Below the pieces are notes generated by a model. It had not been told where the DNA came from. It saw only the letters and a list, made by a program, of their open reading frames with translations, and did not search any database. Positions 1-6,985 of a stretch of 33,209 nt of DNA are shown piece by piece (positions within the stretch are counted from its first letter, which is position 1; the number at the start of each line of letters is the position of its first letter). Source of the stretch: Kiritimatiellia bacterium. Its GTDB lineage: Bacteria > Verrucomicrobiota > Kiritimatiellia > UBA8416 > JADHWI01. A program made the position numbers and the translations under genes. Location: positions 1-33,209 of the forward strand of contig JADHWI010000028.1 in NCBI GenBank assembly GCA_016783565.1, read 5' to 3'.

Positions 1-326
1 CTGGCCAGCGGCTGTCCCTATTCATCACTATTCTGGCTTGTTGCCCGTCGCCTGGCTCTGGAATGAGTTCTTCCTGTGCTGGCCCGGCACGGCATAAACA
101 ACGGAGCCATGGCGAAGCTGTGTCCAGTCGCAGAGAATCTCGCATCCCACAACCCACATCTCGCATCTTTTAGCCGGAGCTAAGCCGGTAGACTCCATTG
201 ACCACTCTATCGCACCCTTGGTGAAATGTCCGGGCTAGATATCTTTTCTTCTATCCCTCGACCGTACGTTGTCCCGCCTTTAGGCGGAATCTTCACGAGG
301 TCTGTCCCCACACGCCCACACTTGCG
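1..326. other. No intact gene; possible small C-terminal scrap
   Basis: No credible complete gene is visible. On the minus strand a short open stretch from about 145 down to 29 reads like the tail of a protein (residues DWTQLRHGSVVYAVPGQ, then a stop near position 29). I cannot assign it to a family. It fits with the other gene tails in this part of the window but may be chance. A short palindromic repeat is listed separately at 263-293. Confidence 0.3.
263..293 (+). repeat. Short palindromic intergenic repeat, copy 1
   Basis: The repeat is a leader CGTACGTTGTC followed by the small inverted repeat CCGCCT-TT-AGGCGG (274-287) and GAATCT. Two further copies lie at 2065-2089 (inverted) and 2114-2143 (direct) with only a few substitutions. 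It is therefore a dispersed REP-like element, not a one-off hairpin. Confidence 0.7.
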
Positions 327-1200
327 TCACAGTCGCTCCCTGTGCCTGGTCTTGAAGGCGTCCACTCTGCGCTGTTGGTCGGGGGCAAGCGACTGCTTTT
401 CCAAGTACCAGAAAGCGCGTCGGGCAATCAGGAAATTGTCGTTGGTCAGTACTGCCATGGCCTGCTCCGTAACGATCTCTGATCCGGGGTTGCGCGCTTC
501 CATCAGCTCGAGAAGGAGGTGGATTTCGTAGTAGGTGTCGAGCCGGGGCAGCCAGTGACTCAGCCGGTCGAAGAATCCGGCAGGAGGCGTAAGCGATGTG
601 GCGGTGAGTGCTGACAGGTAGAACGTCCGCTTCTGCGTGTCCGCCTTGGCGAAGAGTCGCTCCATGCCCGTGTAGTAGATGTCGGGATTGCCGTCGCCGG
701 CAACGGTTCCCAGATAGTCGATCGCAGCGCGCGCCACTACCGCCCGACCGTTGGCGACCCGTTCGACGATGGCTTGAATCGTGGTCTCATCATGACGCCG
801 TCGCCGCGCAAGGTTCTTCATGGCCAGAATCGCCAAGGCGTCCTCGCCCTGTTTGAGGGCCGCAAGCAGATGCTCGTCGGTGGCCAGTTCGCCAGTCAAT
901 CTACGGATCTCGTCTACAGCGTCTCCGTTGGCCCAGTGCCACAGGGTGTACGAGGTATGGACGGCACCATCGACCACGGCATCCCGGATCGTCTGGGGTG
1001 TCGCCCCCGTAATCGCATCCACGTTCTCGATTGCCTCGCTGGGGGAGATGATCTGATTTGCCGAAATCTGGCCAAGGACCGAATCACGGTCCGCCAGAAT
1101 CTCGTGCAGGCGTTTATTGTCTTTCCGCGTGAAAGTCTTGTGGTCCTTCTTCGTGAGTGTTCCGCCTCCGGGGAGGGTGAAGCGTTCATACGCGCCTTGT
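327..1200 (-). pseudogene. C-terminal relic of FMN-binding (flavinylation-motif) / HEAT-like protein
   Basis: The open frame ends at the stop at 327-329 and can be read upstream to about 1228, where an in-frame stop occurs. Readable protein includes YERFTLPGGGTLTKKD, then VDAITGATPQTIRDAVV, then an alpha-helical, HEAT-like region to the end. DAITGAT fits the D-x-x-S/T-G-A-T motif in which a threonine is covalently flavinylated in FMN-binding domains. Family members are secreted or periplasmic electron-transfer-type proteins. The N-terminal half is missing: around 1195-1205 the sequence switches, in another frame, to a GH95-like protein. A GTG at 1022 is a formal start but lies inside the conserved motif, so it is unlikely to be the true start. 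I infer a non-functional 3' remnant; family assignment is moderate. Confidence 0.6.
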
Positions 1201-1822
1201 CGGAACTCGACAGCTTCATCACCATCACATCATCGGGATAACTGCAGAACACCTCCCGTTCAAAAACCGTGTCGCCGACCCTGTAGCTCGTGGTGACGAC
1301 CGCCCGGTTCAGATCGAGTCGGCGCTCATAGTCTTCCACGACCTCATCGTGCGACGGGAAGAAGAGGTCCAGGTTCCCCAGCGTTTGCTCAATCGGTCGC
1401 CTGGCCGGCTTGGATACGCGTTTGAACCCTTCCAACTCAACGGGCTCAGGTCTTTCGCCTTTCCAGTTCTGCTTGAACTCCTCGAAGGTGAGCGCCACGG
1501 CCGCGTCAAGGTCTCCGCCGACGGCAAGTTCACGCTGGCGTTTGATGTATTCGGCCTCCAGGGGATCCACCGTGAGCGTGCCCCAGCCCCCGCTGTAGAT
1601 ACTGTTTTCGCTCAACTGCAGCCGTTCATGGCAGACCCCGCCGAACACCGTGATGCCCAGGTGCCCGTTACCGAGCGGCAGTGATTCGCGCCAGCGCGCA
1701 GCAGGGCTATCATAGCGCAAGACAAGCTCTCCGCTCGTTGCTTCAGCTATGCACACGGCAACCACCAATCCCAAAACCAGTCCCTGCCGCCAATCGACAG
1801 ATTTCTACGATTTGGACATCAT
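1195..1822 (-). pseudogene. N-terminal relic of GH95-type glycoside hydrolase
   Basis: On the minus strand the frame encodes LRYDSPAARWRESLPLGNGH, then LQLSENSIYSGGWG and VFEREVFCSYPDDVMVMKLS. This is the typical start of the N-terminal beta-sandwich of GH95 enzymes (alpha-L-fucosidase or alpha-galactosidase, secreted). Only about 190 residues survive of a family usually over 700. The catalytic (alpha/alpha)6 barrel is absent because the sequence is joined near 1200, out of frame, to the FMN-binding relic. A natural start is ATG at 1820-1822 (MSKS), but the fifth codon is TAG (1805-1807), followed by a plausible signal peptide (WRQGLVLGLVVAVCIAEA). The gene thus has both a nonsense codon and a large deletion, and is clearly dead. 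Confidence 0.75.
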
Positions 1823-1836
1823 AAGAAGGCTCACTT

Positions 1837-1960
1837 CTATTGCTCATTTGTTTCATCATAAGCGCGGATTTCGTAGAGCGAGGCGTACGGAGATCCGTGG
1901 GTCGCGAATTTGTTCAGGCGCAGTTTTGTCGCTTTCTTTTCATCAATAACTCTTCGTAGA
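1837..1960 (-). pseudogene. C-terminal scrap resembling a discoidin (F5/8 type C) domain
   Basis: Just upstream of the GH95 relic, the minus strand reads DEKKATKLRLNKFATHGSPY then ASLYEIRAYDETNEQ and TAG (1837-1839). The pattern 'KATKLRL...ASLYEIRAYDE' matches the last strands of galactose-binding-like discoidin domains, often found at the C-terminus of secreted glycosidases. Nothing recognisable precedes it beyond about 1960, so it is the tail of a deleted gene that lay upstream of the GH95 gene. The match is by eye over about 35 residues. Confidence 0.45.
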
Positions 1961-2214
1961 AACAGTATAGACAGGGGACAGCGCCCGCGACTACAAGAAT
2001 CCAACGGAAAACAGGCACAAACCGCCGCGGTTCAGTGCAGCAATTTCTTCACTTCACCTTCAAGACCGCCTAAAGGCGGGACAACATACAGCCCGTAGCC
2101 ATCCTTATTCGCCCGTATGTTGTACCGCCTTCAGGCGGAATCTCAGAGAAGCCAAGGTATCTGGAACCGATACGTAGCGTGTAACTGCAGCCCCACGCCT
2201 GACCGCGCTTAAGA
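1961..2214. other. Intergenic region with repeats only
   Basis: No coding sequence is recognisable between the discoidin-like scrap and the oxidoreductase relic. The stretch contains the inverted pair of palindromic repeats listed at 2065-2143. Confidence 0.5.
2065..2143. repeat. Head-to-head pair of short palindromic repeats (copies 2 and 3)
   Basis: Copy 2 (2065-2089, minus orientation) and copy 3 (2114-2143, plus orientation) are the same element as at 263-293. Each contains a CCGCCT-nn-AGGCGG hairpin plus the flank GTATGTTGT. Facing each other across a spacer of about 24 bp, they form a larger inverted repeat able to make a long stem or cruciform. Substitutions at the loop (AA, TC, TT) and in flanks show they are diverged copies. 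Confidence 0.7.
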
Positions 2215-2492
2215 TCAGCTTGAGTACCCGACTATTTCGCGGACCTCCTTAATATGATCTTTCCCGATGGTACGAGGGCTTGCGTTGTATTGGATGCACA
2301 GCGAAGCCGCATACCCCGTTGCAACACCCATCTGGGCGCACGTATTCATCACTCTTGGACCACCAAGTCCGACATGTGAACAGCTGAAGCACCGTCCGAT
2401 GATAGTGAGTCCTTAGCACACACATAATTGGGCGCGATTGTGGTTACAACGGATGTACCACCAACAATACGAATGAACTCTCTTCTTCTCAT
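2215..2492 (-). pseudogene. FAD-dependent oxidoreductase relic 2: TAT signal joined to C-terminus
   Basis: The ATG at 2490-2492 starts MRRREFIRIVGGTSVVTTIA, a twin-arginine signal peptide. About 40 codons later the sequence becomes, in another frame, GLTIIGRCFSCSHVGLGGPR then VMNTCAQMGVATGYAASLCI and a TGA at 2215-2217. That block is the conserved C-terminal FAD-contacting region of FAD_oxidored-type enzymes (PF12831-like). Roughly 1 kb of middle, including the dinucleotide-binding glycines, is gone. It sits in the same orientation immediately downstream of a second decayed member of the same family. Because neither half makes a long frame, it is easily missed by gene callers. Non-functional. 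Confidence 0.75.
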
Positions 2493-2538
2493 ATAGCCGC
2501 ACCTAAGGGTTTGTCAGATTCCAGGTCCTTCCGGCACA

Positions 2539-3581
2539 CTAAACGTCCTTCAGCTCCCCGATCACAACAGCGTTGTGATTGGCCAATGCGGTGTGAATTT
2601 CGCTCAGTGGCACGTCTGAGGGTGTCGTATTCCGCGTAACAGCCAGTGTCGCTGTGACACCCGCAGCCTGTCCCATCGCCATGCAGGAAGCCTGAACGCG
2701 TGCAGCCGAGTTGGCCAGACGATCGCTCGACAGGCAGCGCCCGGCCACCATCATATTCTTTGCCCCCTTGGGTATGAGCGCGCCACGCGGGATCGTCGGG
2801 AAGGTGCCCGGCTTCAGTTTCTCAGGCTTCACCCCATGTGCATCGTGCAGATCAATGGGGTAGAAGGAGTAGCACACCGCATCGTCAAATGTGCGACCGC
2901 TTGTATAATCGTCAACCGTAAGAACGGCTTCGCCCTTGATCCGGTACGTTTCCCGAACCGCCGTTTCGGTCATCATTTTATCGATCGACGTCTTTTCCCC
3001 GCCGGGAAGACTCCTGTAGAACGTGAGCAAGCGCATAATGCATCCCCGCCCATCGAGGTTTGCCTGCGTTTGCGTTGCCGCCGTAGAGGAGTCGGCTCCA
3101 AAGATGTGATTGGTGTTGCCACTCCCGCTATTAATGGGCTGGATTGCATTGCCGGACCAAGTATCACCCTTTTTTAACTTACCGGCCTTGAGCCACTCAT
3201 CGTACTTTTGCTGGATCAGTTTTCTGTTTTTTCGAATGGATTTTGGGTCGAAGCCCTTGAACGTCGTGACCAGGGTCCCGGGCTGACGGGTTTCCCCTCT
3301 CATACGCTCAAAACCTGCCATTCCGACCAGCGTCGCGCTTCCCGTGCAATCAATAATCTGGTTGCAGCGTACCTGGTAGTTGACCCCCTGCCCCGCAACC
3401 TCCACTCGCCAACCGTTCCCCCGCCAACCACCAACACATCCACATCACAGTCAGCGCCCGTCACGGCCGTGGGTTTAGCAGGCGACTCACTTCCCATAGC
3501 ACTATGAGCTGTAGCGGCAACGGCCAGCCCTGCAGCACCTATTGATGCCTGCATAAAATTTCTTCTGTCCATCTTACTCAT
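2539..3581 (-). pseudogene. FAD-dependent oxidoreductase relic 1 with internal deletion/frameshift
   Basis: The start at 3579-3581 has a good Shine-Dalgarno (AAGGAGAG, about 3590). It encodes MSKMDRRNFMQASIGAAGLA, a twin-arginine signal, then DVDVLVVGGGTVG, the FAD-binding glycine motif. At about 3405-3420 the frame breaks. The rest continues in a second frame as VNYQVRCNQIIDCTGSATLV ... down to NMMVAGRCLSSDRLANSAAR near the end, the family's C-terminal signature. Compared with intact enzymes (about 430-460 residues) the stretch between the glycine motif and 'IIDCTG' is missing around 100 residues. The join is out of frame, so the gene is dead although both halves are well conserved, implying recent inactivation. 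Family members are predicted secreted oxidoreductases of carbohydrate-degrading PVC bacteria; substrate unknown. Confidence 0.8.
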
Positions 3582-3703
3582 GCTGTCTCTCCTTTAACTG
3601 AATCCTGTCAACCCGCAGCCTCAACACACGGAACGTCATTACACGATAGCATAGCCAGTGGTCACGGATACAGCAGGCGGAACGCCCCGCGGCTACTGGA
3701 AGC

Positions 3704-4894
3704 CTATTTCTTTAAGCGCGAATCTATTCCCCTGAAGCGGAGAATATCTTTATCCAGAACGCCAAGACTCTTGAATTCTTCCTTCCACCCAACCACAGCA
3801 TCGAACACCTGGGCCACGATGACATCAGCATTGCGAATGCCCCATCGTTTTCCGAGATATTCCAGACTGCTTCTGCCTGGATAATGCGCGCTATGGTCAA
3901 AAAACAAGACATGTTCACCCCTCCGCCCCACGTCCGGTATCAGATCGAAAGCGGGCGAAAGCCTCCAGCCATGTTCGCCATCATAAACCATCCAGAAATT
4001 CTTCAGGTGGTCATCTGTATTGCCCACCACGGCATTAAAGACCATCTGGCGGTAAAGCCGTTCCGAATCATCCAGTGGATTTTGACTCTGTTTCCGAACA
4101 ACGGCCAGTAGATCAGGGTATCGGTGTTGATAGTATCCATGCGCCTTCAACAGGGTCTGAAAGCTGACCATATGGCGACGCCCGGAAGGAATGACATCAA
4201 ATCTCTCCACCAGGAGTACGGACTTACCAGAACACTGAACAAGCCGGGTATCCGGAACGACTAGGCCCGCCTTCACCGCCAGGTTCATGGTGGCTGCCTC
4301 AATCTTCACCACATCCACCTGATCTCGCGTGCTCGGGAACTTGGCGAGGTAGTGAGTATCACGATCTTCATCGAACACCACGGCTTTGGGGCGGGCACCG
4401 CCGGGCGAACTCCCGGCACTCAAGAGAAGGGATATGTCCGAGTCTCGAATCTCACCACGCTCATACTTCTCAGCAGCTTCGACAAGCGTTGCGAGGTGCA
4501 GCGTTGAGATGTCGGGAGACGGTTGCTGTGGCTCTGTATGGTCAGTGAATGACAGTGCCCCCAGGCCTGTGCTGCCAAGGGCAAGAAGCAGATTCGGCAG
4601 GTTTTGCTCGTGCCGTGGGATTTGATGCTTACGAACGAGAAGATTACGCCCCCAGTCATCAGGGAGGCTGTCTTCAAACACACCGAACATATCAGGGCGC
4701 TCGGTTAGCAACGAATCAGACGTCAAGGGGAGAGATACTGGATCAAGCGCGAAAACATCGCTTCTTTCAAGATAGTCGTGTTCATACCTGAACGCCGTTC
4801 TTGTGCGACCGTTCTCGGCGATCTCGCAGATCATCTCGCCGACAAACCGATGATCACCGCTTAATCTTTCCCACACCCCGATCCGTTGGATCAT
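3704..4894 (-). CDS. hipA: HipA-like serine/threonine kinase toxin
   Basis: A 396-residue protein starting at ATG 4892-4894, which overlaps the antitoxin stop in an ATGA arrangement, so the two are translationally coupled. HipA toxins phosphorylate a translation factor (glutamyl-tRNA synthetase in E. coli) and cause growth arrest; the target here is unknown. Visible features: the N-terminal HipA_N region with DMFGVFEDSLPDDWGRNLL, a glycine-rich phosphate loop SSPGGARPKAVV near residue 160, the catalytic NTDDHLKNF near residue 290, and the metal-binding AFDLIPD near residue 318. All kinase motifs are intact and length is normal, so it should be active. It lies inside a region of decayed genes, as is common for self-maintaining modules. 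Confidence 0.92.
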   Translation of the reverse strand: MIQRIGVWERLSGDHRFVGEMICEIAENGRTRTAFRYEHDYLERSDVFALDPVSLPLTSDSLLTERPDMFGVFEDSLPDDWGRNLLVRKHQIPRHEQNLPNLLLALGSTGLGALSFTDHTEPQQPSPDISTLHLATLVEAAEKYERGEIRDSDISLLLSAGSSPGGARPKAVVFDEDRDTHYLAKFPSTRDQVDVVKIEAATMNLAVKAGLVVPDTRLVQCSGKSVLLVERFDVIPSGRRHMVSFQTLLKAHGYYQHRYPDLLAVVRKQSQNPLDDSERLYRQMVFNAVVGNTDDHLKNFWMVYDGEHGWRLSPAFDLIPDVGRRGEHVLFFDHSAHYPGRSSLEYLGKRWGIRNADVIVAQVFDAVVGWKEEFKSLGVLDKDILRFRGIDSRLKK

Positions 4895-5187
4895 CGCGGT
4901 CTCCTCGATGCTCGACGAGGCAATGGTGTCTTCATCTGATCGTACTTGGCAAACAAGTCCTCTGGCGCAGCCAGGACAGCATCCAAATCCTCTACACAAT
5001 CGAGAACATTCAAGGCGGCCACCCAGTAGCCGACTAATACTCTAGGATCGCCAGACTCCATTTTACGAAGGGTTGGGACACTAGTACCGAGCCTGGCCGC
5101 AAAGATTGCCTGCGTATCGTTCCGCCTCAAACGCTCAGCCCGAAGCCTGGAACCAAGATCTTTCAATTTCTCATCAACCCCAAGCAT
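4891..5187 (-). CDS. hipB: HipB-like antitoxin, XRE-type helix-turn-helix
   Basis: A 98-residue protein starting at ATG 5185-5187 behind a strong Shine-Dalgarno (AAGGAGG, about 5193-5199). Residues 10-70 (LGSRLRAERLRRNDTQAIFA, then LGTSVPTLRKMESGD) form a Cro/CI-type helix-turn-helix. The C-terminus is short and basic (RRASRRPR). It precedes and overlaps hipA by 4 bp, the standard antitoxin-first order. By family analogy it binds HipA, neutralises it, and represses the shared promoter upstream of 5187; no operator was identified by eye. Confidence 0.9.
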   Translation of the reverse strand: MLGVDEKLKDLGSRLRAERLRRNDTQAIFAARLGTSVPTLRKMESGDPRVLVGYWVAALNVLDCVEDLDAVLAAPEDLFAKYDQMKTPLPRRASRRPR

Positions 5188-5287
5188 GACACCCCTCCTT
5201 AACAGAAAGTAATGCTAGTATTATGCACGGTTTGCCGCGTAATGCAAGCTATGCTTTCTCTTATGATCTGCAAGCACGGGTAGCGGT

Positions 5288-5450
5288 CTAAGGCCGCGGC
5301 CAGGCAACGCCGTCTATGCCTTTGGCCTGCTTACGTTCGGAATCCAGGATCTGGCGCAGCTGCTTGACCACCTCGGGATGTTGGGCAAACCGGATCCGGA
5401 AAGCGCAGCGTAGAGCGGAGACTGTCACGCCGTAGTCATTCCGAGCTTAC
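5288..5450 (-). pseudogene. C-terminal scrap, possibly of a sulfatase
   Basis: The minus strand has an open frame ending at TAG 5288-5290 with FRIRFAQHPEVVKQLRQILD followed by SERKQAKGIDGVAW. An in-frame stop occurs about 50 codons upstream. 'A-x-HPEVV-x-x-L-x-x-I/L' followed by a basic tail is typical of the C-terminal helix of secreted arylsulfatases, where it follows the sugar-sulfate-binding region. Nothing of the catalytic domain is visible. The assignment rests on one helix and is tentative. The rest of the 5188-5528 gap holds the hipBA promoter region and nothing else I can identify. Confidence 0.35.
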
Positions 5451-5528
5451 GAGAAATCCGAAAGCAAACTTTTCATCTCCGCTGCGAGGCTACGGCTTGC
5501 CATGCCACTAGTATTCTGGGTCAACAGG

Positions 5529-5963
5529 TCATCCCATCGGTGTAACACCCTTTTTCAGAATGATATTACCGTACTTGGCAGTGGTCCCGGTCATTACACA
5601 GGCATAAGCCGTTTTGACGCGGTCGTAGAACGCAAACCGATCAATGCGGATGGGCGCTGGTGTCTCAGGCACATGGACTCGAATAGCAGCCATGTAGTCT
5701 ATCTCTACCTGCGGATCAAGCGTATCCCCCTCAACCGCCGCCATCATGACCAGCGGGTCGGCGTAGCTGTCCAATTCAAAAATTGGAATAATCCCATCCA
5801 GCAGATCAGGAATCTGTAACCCATCACCCCGCAACACATTCTTCGGGCAGAATGTATGTCCGGGAAAATGTGCATCAGCAAGTACAATCTCGTCACCATG
5901 ACCCATTTCCGCGAGGATCTTCAATAATTCAGGACTGATGATCGGATGAATACCTTTAAGCAT
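5529..5963 (-). CDS. fucU: L-fucose mutarotase, RbsD/FucU family
   Basis: A complete 144-residue protein, typical of FucU length. FucU interconverts alpha and beta anomers of L-fucose, feeding fucose isomerase in the cytoplasm. Diagnostic sequence: [38 protein letters not shown] (catalytic/ligand-binding region near the N-terminus), and [19 protein letters not shown] with the C-terminal [11 protein letters not shown] strong Shine-Dalgarno (AAGGAGAGG, about 5967-5975) precedes the ATG at 5961-5963. It is not followed by other fucose genes here; its neighbours are a possible sulfatase scrap and, 4 kb away, a GH95 relic. It is probably the intact survivor of a fucose-use locus, since FucU is small and the reading frame is clean. 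Confidence 0.93.
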   Translation of the reverse strand: MLKGIHPIISPELLKILAEMGHGDEIVLADAHFPGHTFCPKNVLRGDGLQIPDLLDGIIPIFELDSYADPLVMMAAVEGDTLDPQVEIDYMAAIRVHVPETPAPIRIDRFAFYDRVKTAYACVMTGTTAKYGNIILKKGVTPMG

Positions 5964-6088
5964 GTTCCCTCTCCTTATTCAATGCGGACTCTTAGATTCA
6001 ACTCACTCTACTGAAAGCAAACTACATCCGCCTCACCCCAACGTCTACACCAAAATGAGACTCACGTCAGTCATACGCAACAGGACGC

Positions 6089-6925
6089 CTACTTGATCAA
6101 ATACTTCTCCGCAAAGGCGGTATAATGCGCCTTGAACTTTGCGTCAGAAACATCGGAAGAATGCAGGATCTTCTCAATCAAATCTTCCAAATGAATAAAA
6201 CTGACACTCTCGCCCAGAGAAGCTGAAAGCATGAAGCGCACATCACCCACTTCCCTTTCCAGGCAATCATTGGCGCGGGGATAAATCAGTACAAGATGAT
6301 CCTTACCTTCGGAATCAAGCATCGAAACGCTGCGCAGTATATCGTAATGATCAAAGAACACCTCCGGTTTGAGACACATGTCAGGCACTTTACCCCGCAA
6401 ACGACCTGCGTAAATCTCCTGCAGCTTCTTGATCTGACCGGGACTGGGTTTTTCTACCGAGCCAAAGCAGTCTTCAGCATAGCGAAGCATCACGTACACC
6501 CCGCCTGACTCTGATTGCATATGAAAATCGAAATAGTCCCCCTCCACGACATCCACTACCGTCTCGAAGGAGAACGCGTCGACCGCTCGAGGCTCCAAAC
6601 CCATTGCTGAAAACAGAACGCCCAAGGATTCCGGGTCGTGCACAAACGGAAAGAACAGGTTAAACGCAACCCCCTGAGAGGAATCCAACTGATGGAAATC
6701 CTGTGTCAAACGGGTCTGCTTCTTGCTGTCCGCCACCGGCATGCCATAGTGCCGCCAGAACTCACTTCTGTATCCTTCAAGAATATTGAGACGAAAGAGC
6801 ACCTTGGGAAGGATATGAGAAAACATCAGGCCATTGTCCCCCACACCCTTCTCGTCAACGCCCAATCGATTGCTCTTATACGATCCAAGGTGCTTTTCTA
6901 TCTGCTCCGTATATACCATAGCCAC
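6089..6925 (-). CDS. PGN_0703-type PD-(D/E)XK fold protein, active site degraded
   Basis: A 278-residue soluble protein, ATG at 6923-6925. The pattern DSSQGVAFNLFFPF (about residues 82-95), then VVEGDYFDFHMQ, then VYVMLRYAEDCFGS and a C-terminal VLIYPRAND block resembles the PGN_0703 family of putative restriction-endonuclease-like proteins. In those, the core reads roughly 'EGTxFDF...FFEIKYTE..FG', with D and E-x-K as metal-binding residues. Here the aspartate remains, but the E-x-K position appears as M-L-R. If the alignment is right, nuclease activity is lost or altered. No methyltransferase is adjacent. Upstream and downstream gaps are about 100 bp or less. Family call is from memory of the motif. 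Confidence 0.55.
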   Translation of the reverse strand: MAMVYTEQIEKHLGSYKSNRLGVDEKGVGDNGLMFSHILPKVLFRLNILEGYRSEFWRHYGMPVADSKKQTRLTQDFHQLDSSQGVAFNLFFPFVHDPESLGVLFSAMGLEPRAVDAFSFETVVDVVEGDYFDFHMQSESGGVYVMLRYAEDCFGSVEKPSPGQIKKLQEIYAGRLRGKVPDMCLKPEVFFDHYDILRSVSMLDSEGKDHLVLIYPRANDCLEREVGDVRFMLSASLGESVSFIHLEDLIEKILHSSDVSDAKFKAHYTAFAEKYLIK

Positions 6926-6985
6926 TCCATTTGTAACCCATCGCCCCCTGTATCAATCGCGTGTTCTTCCTGCAGGCAGAACACC

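Noticed and set aside
774-1241. Plus-strand reading frame (155 codons) over the GH95/FMN relics
   Set aside because: It has no recognisable domain, and the minus strand carries the recognisable relics.
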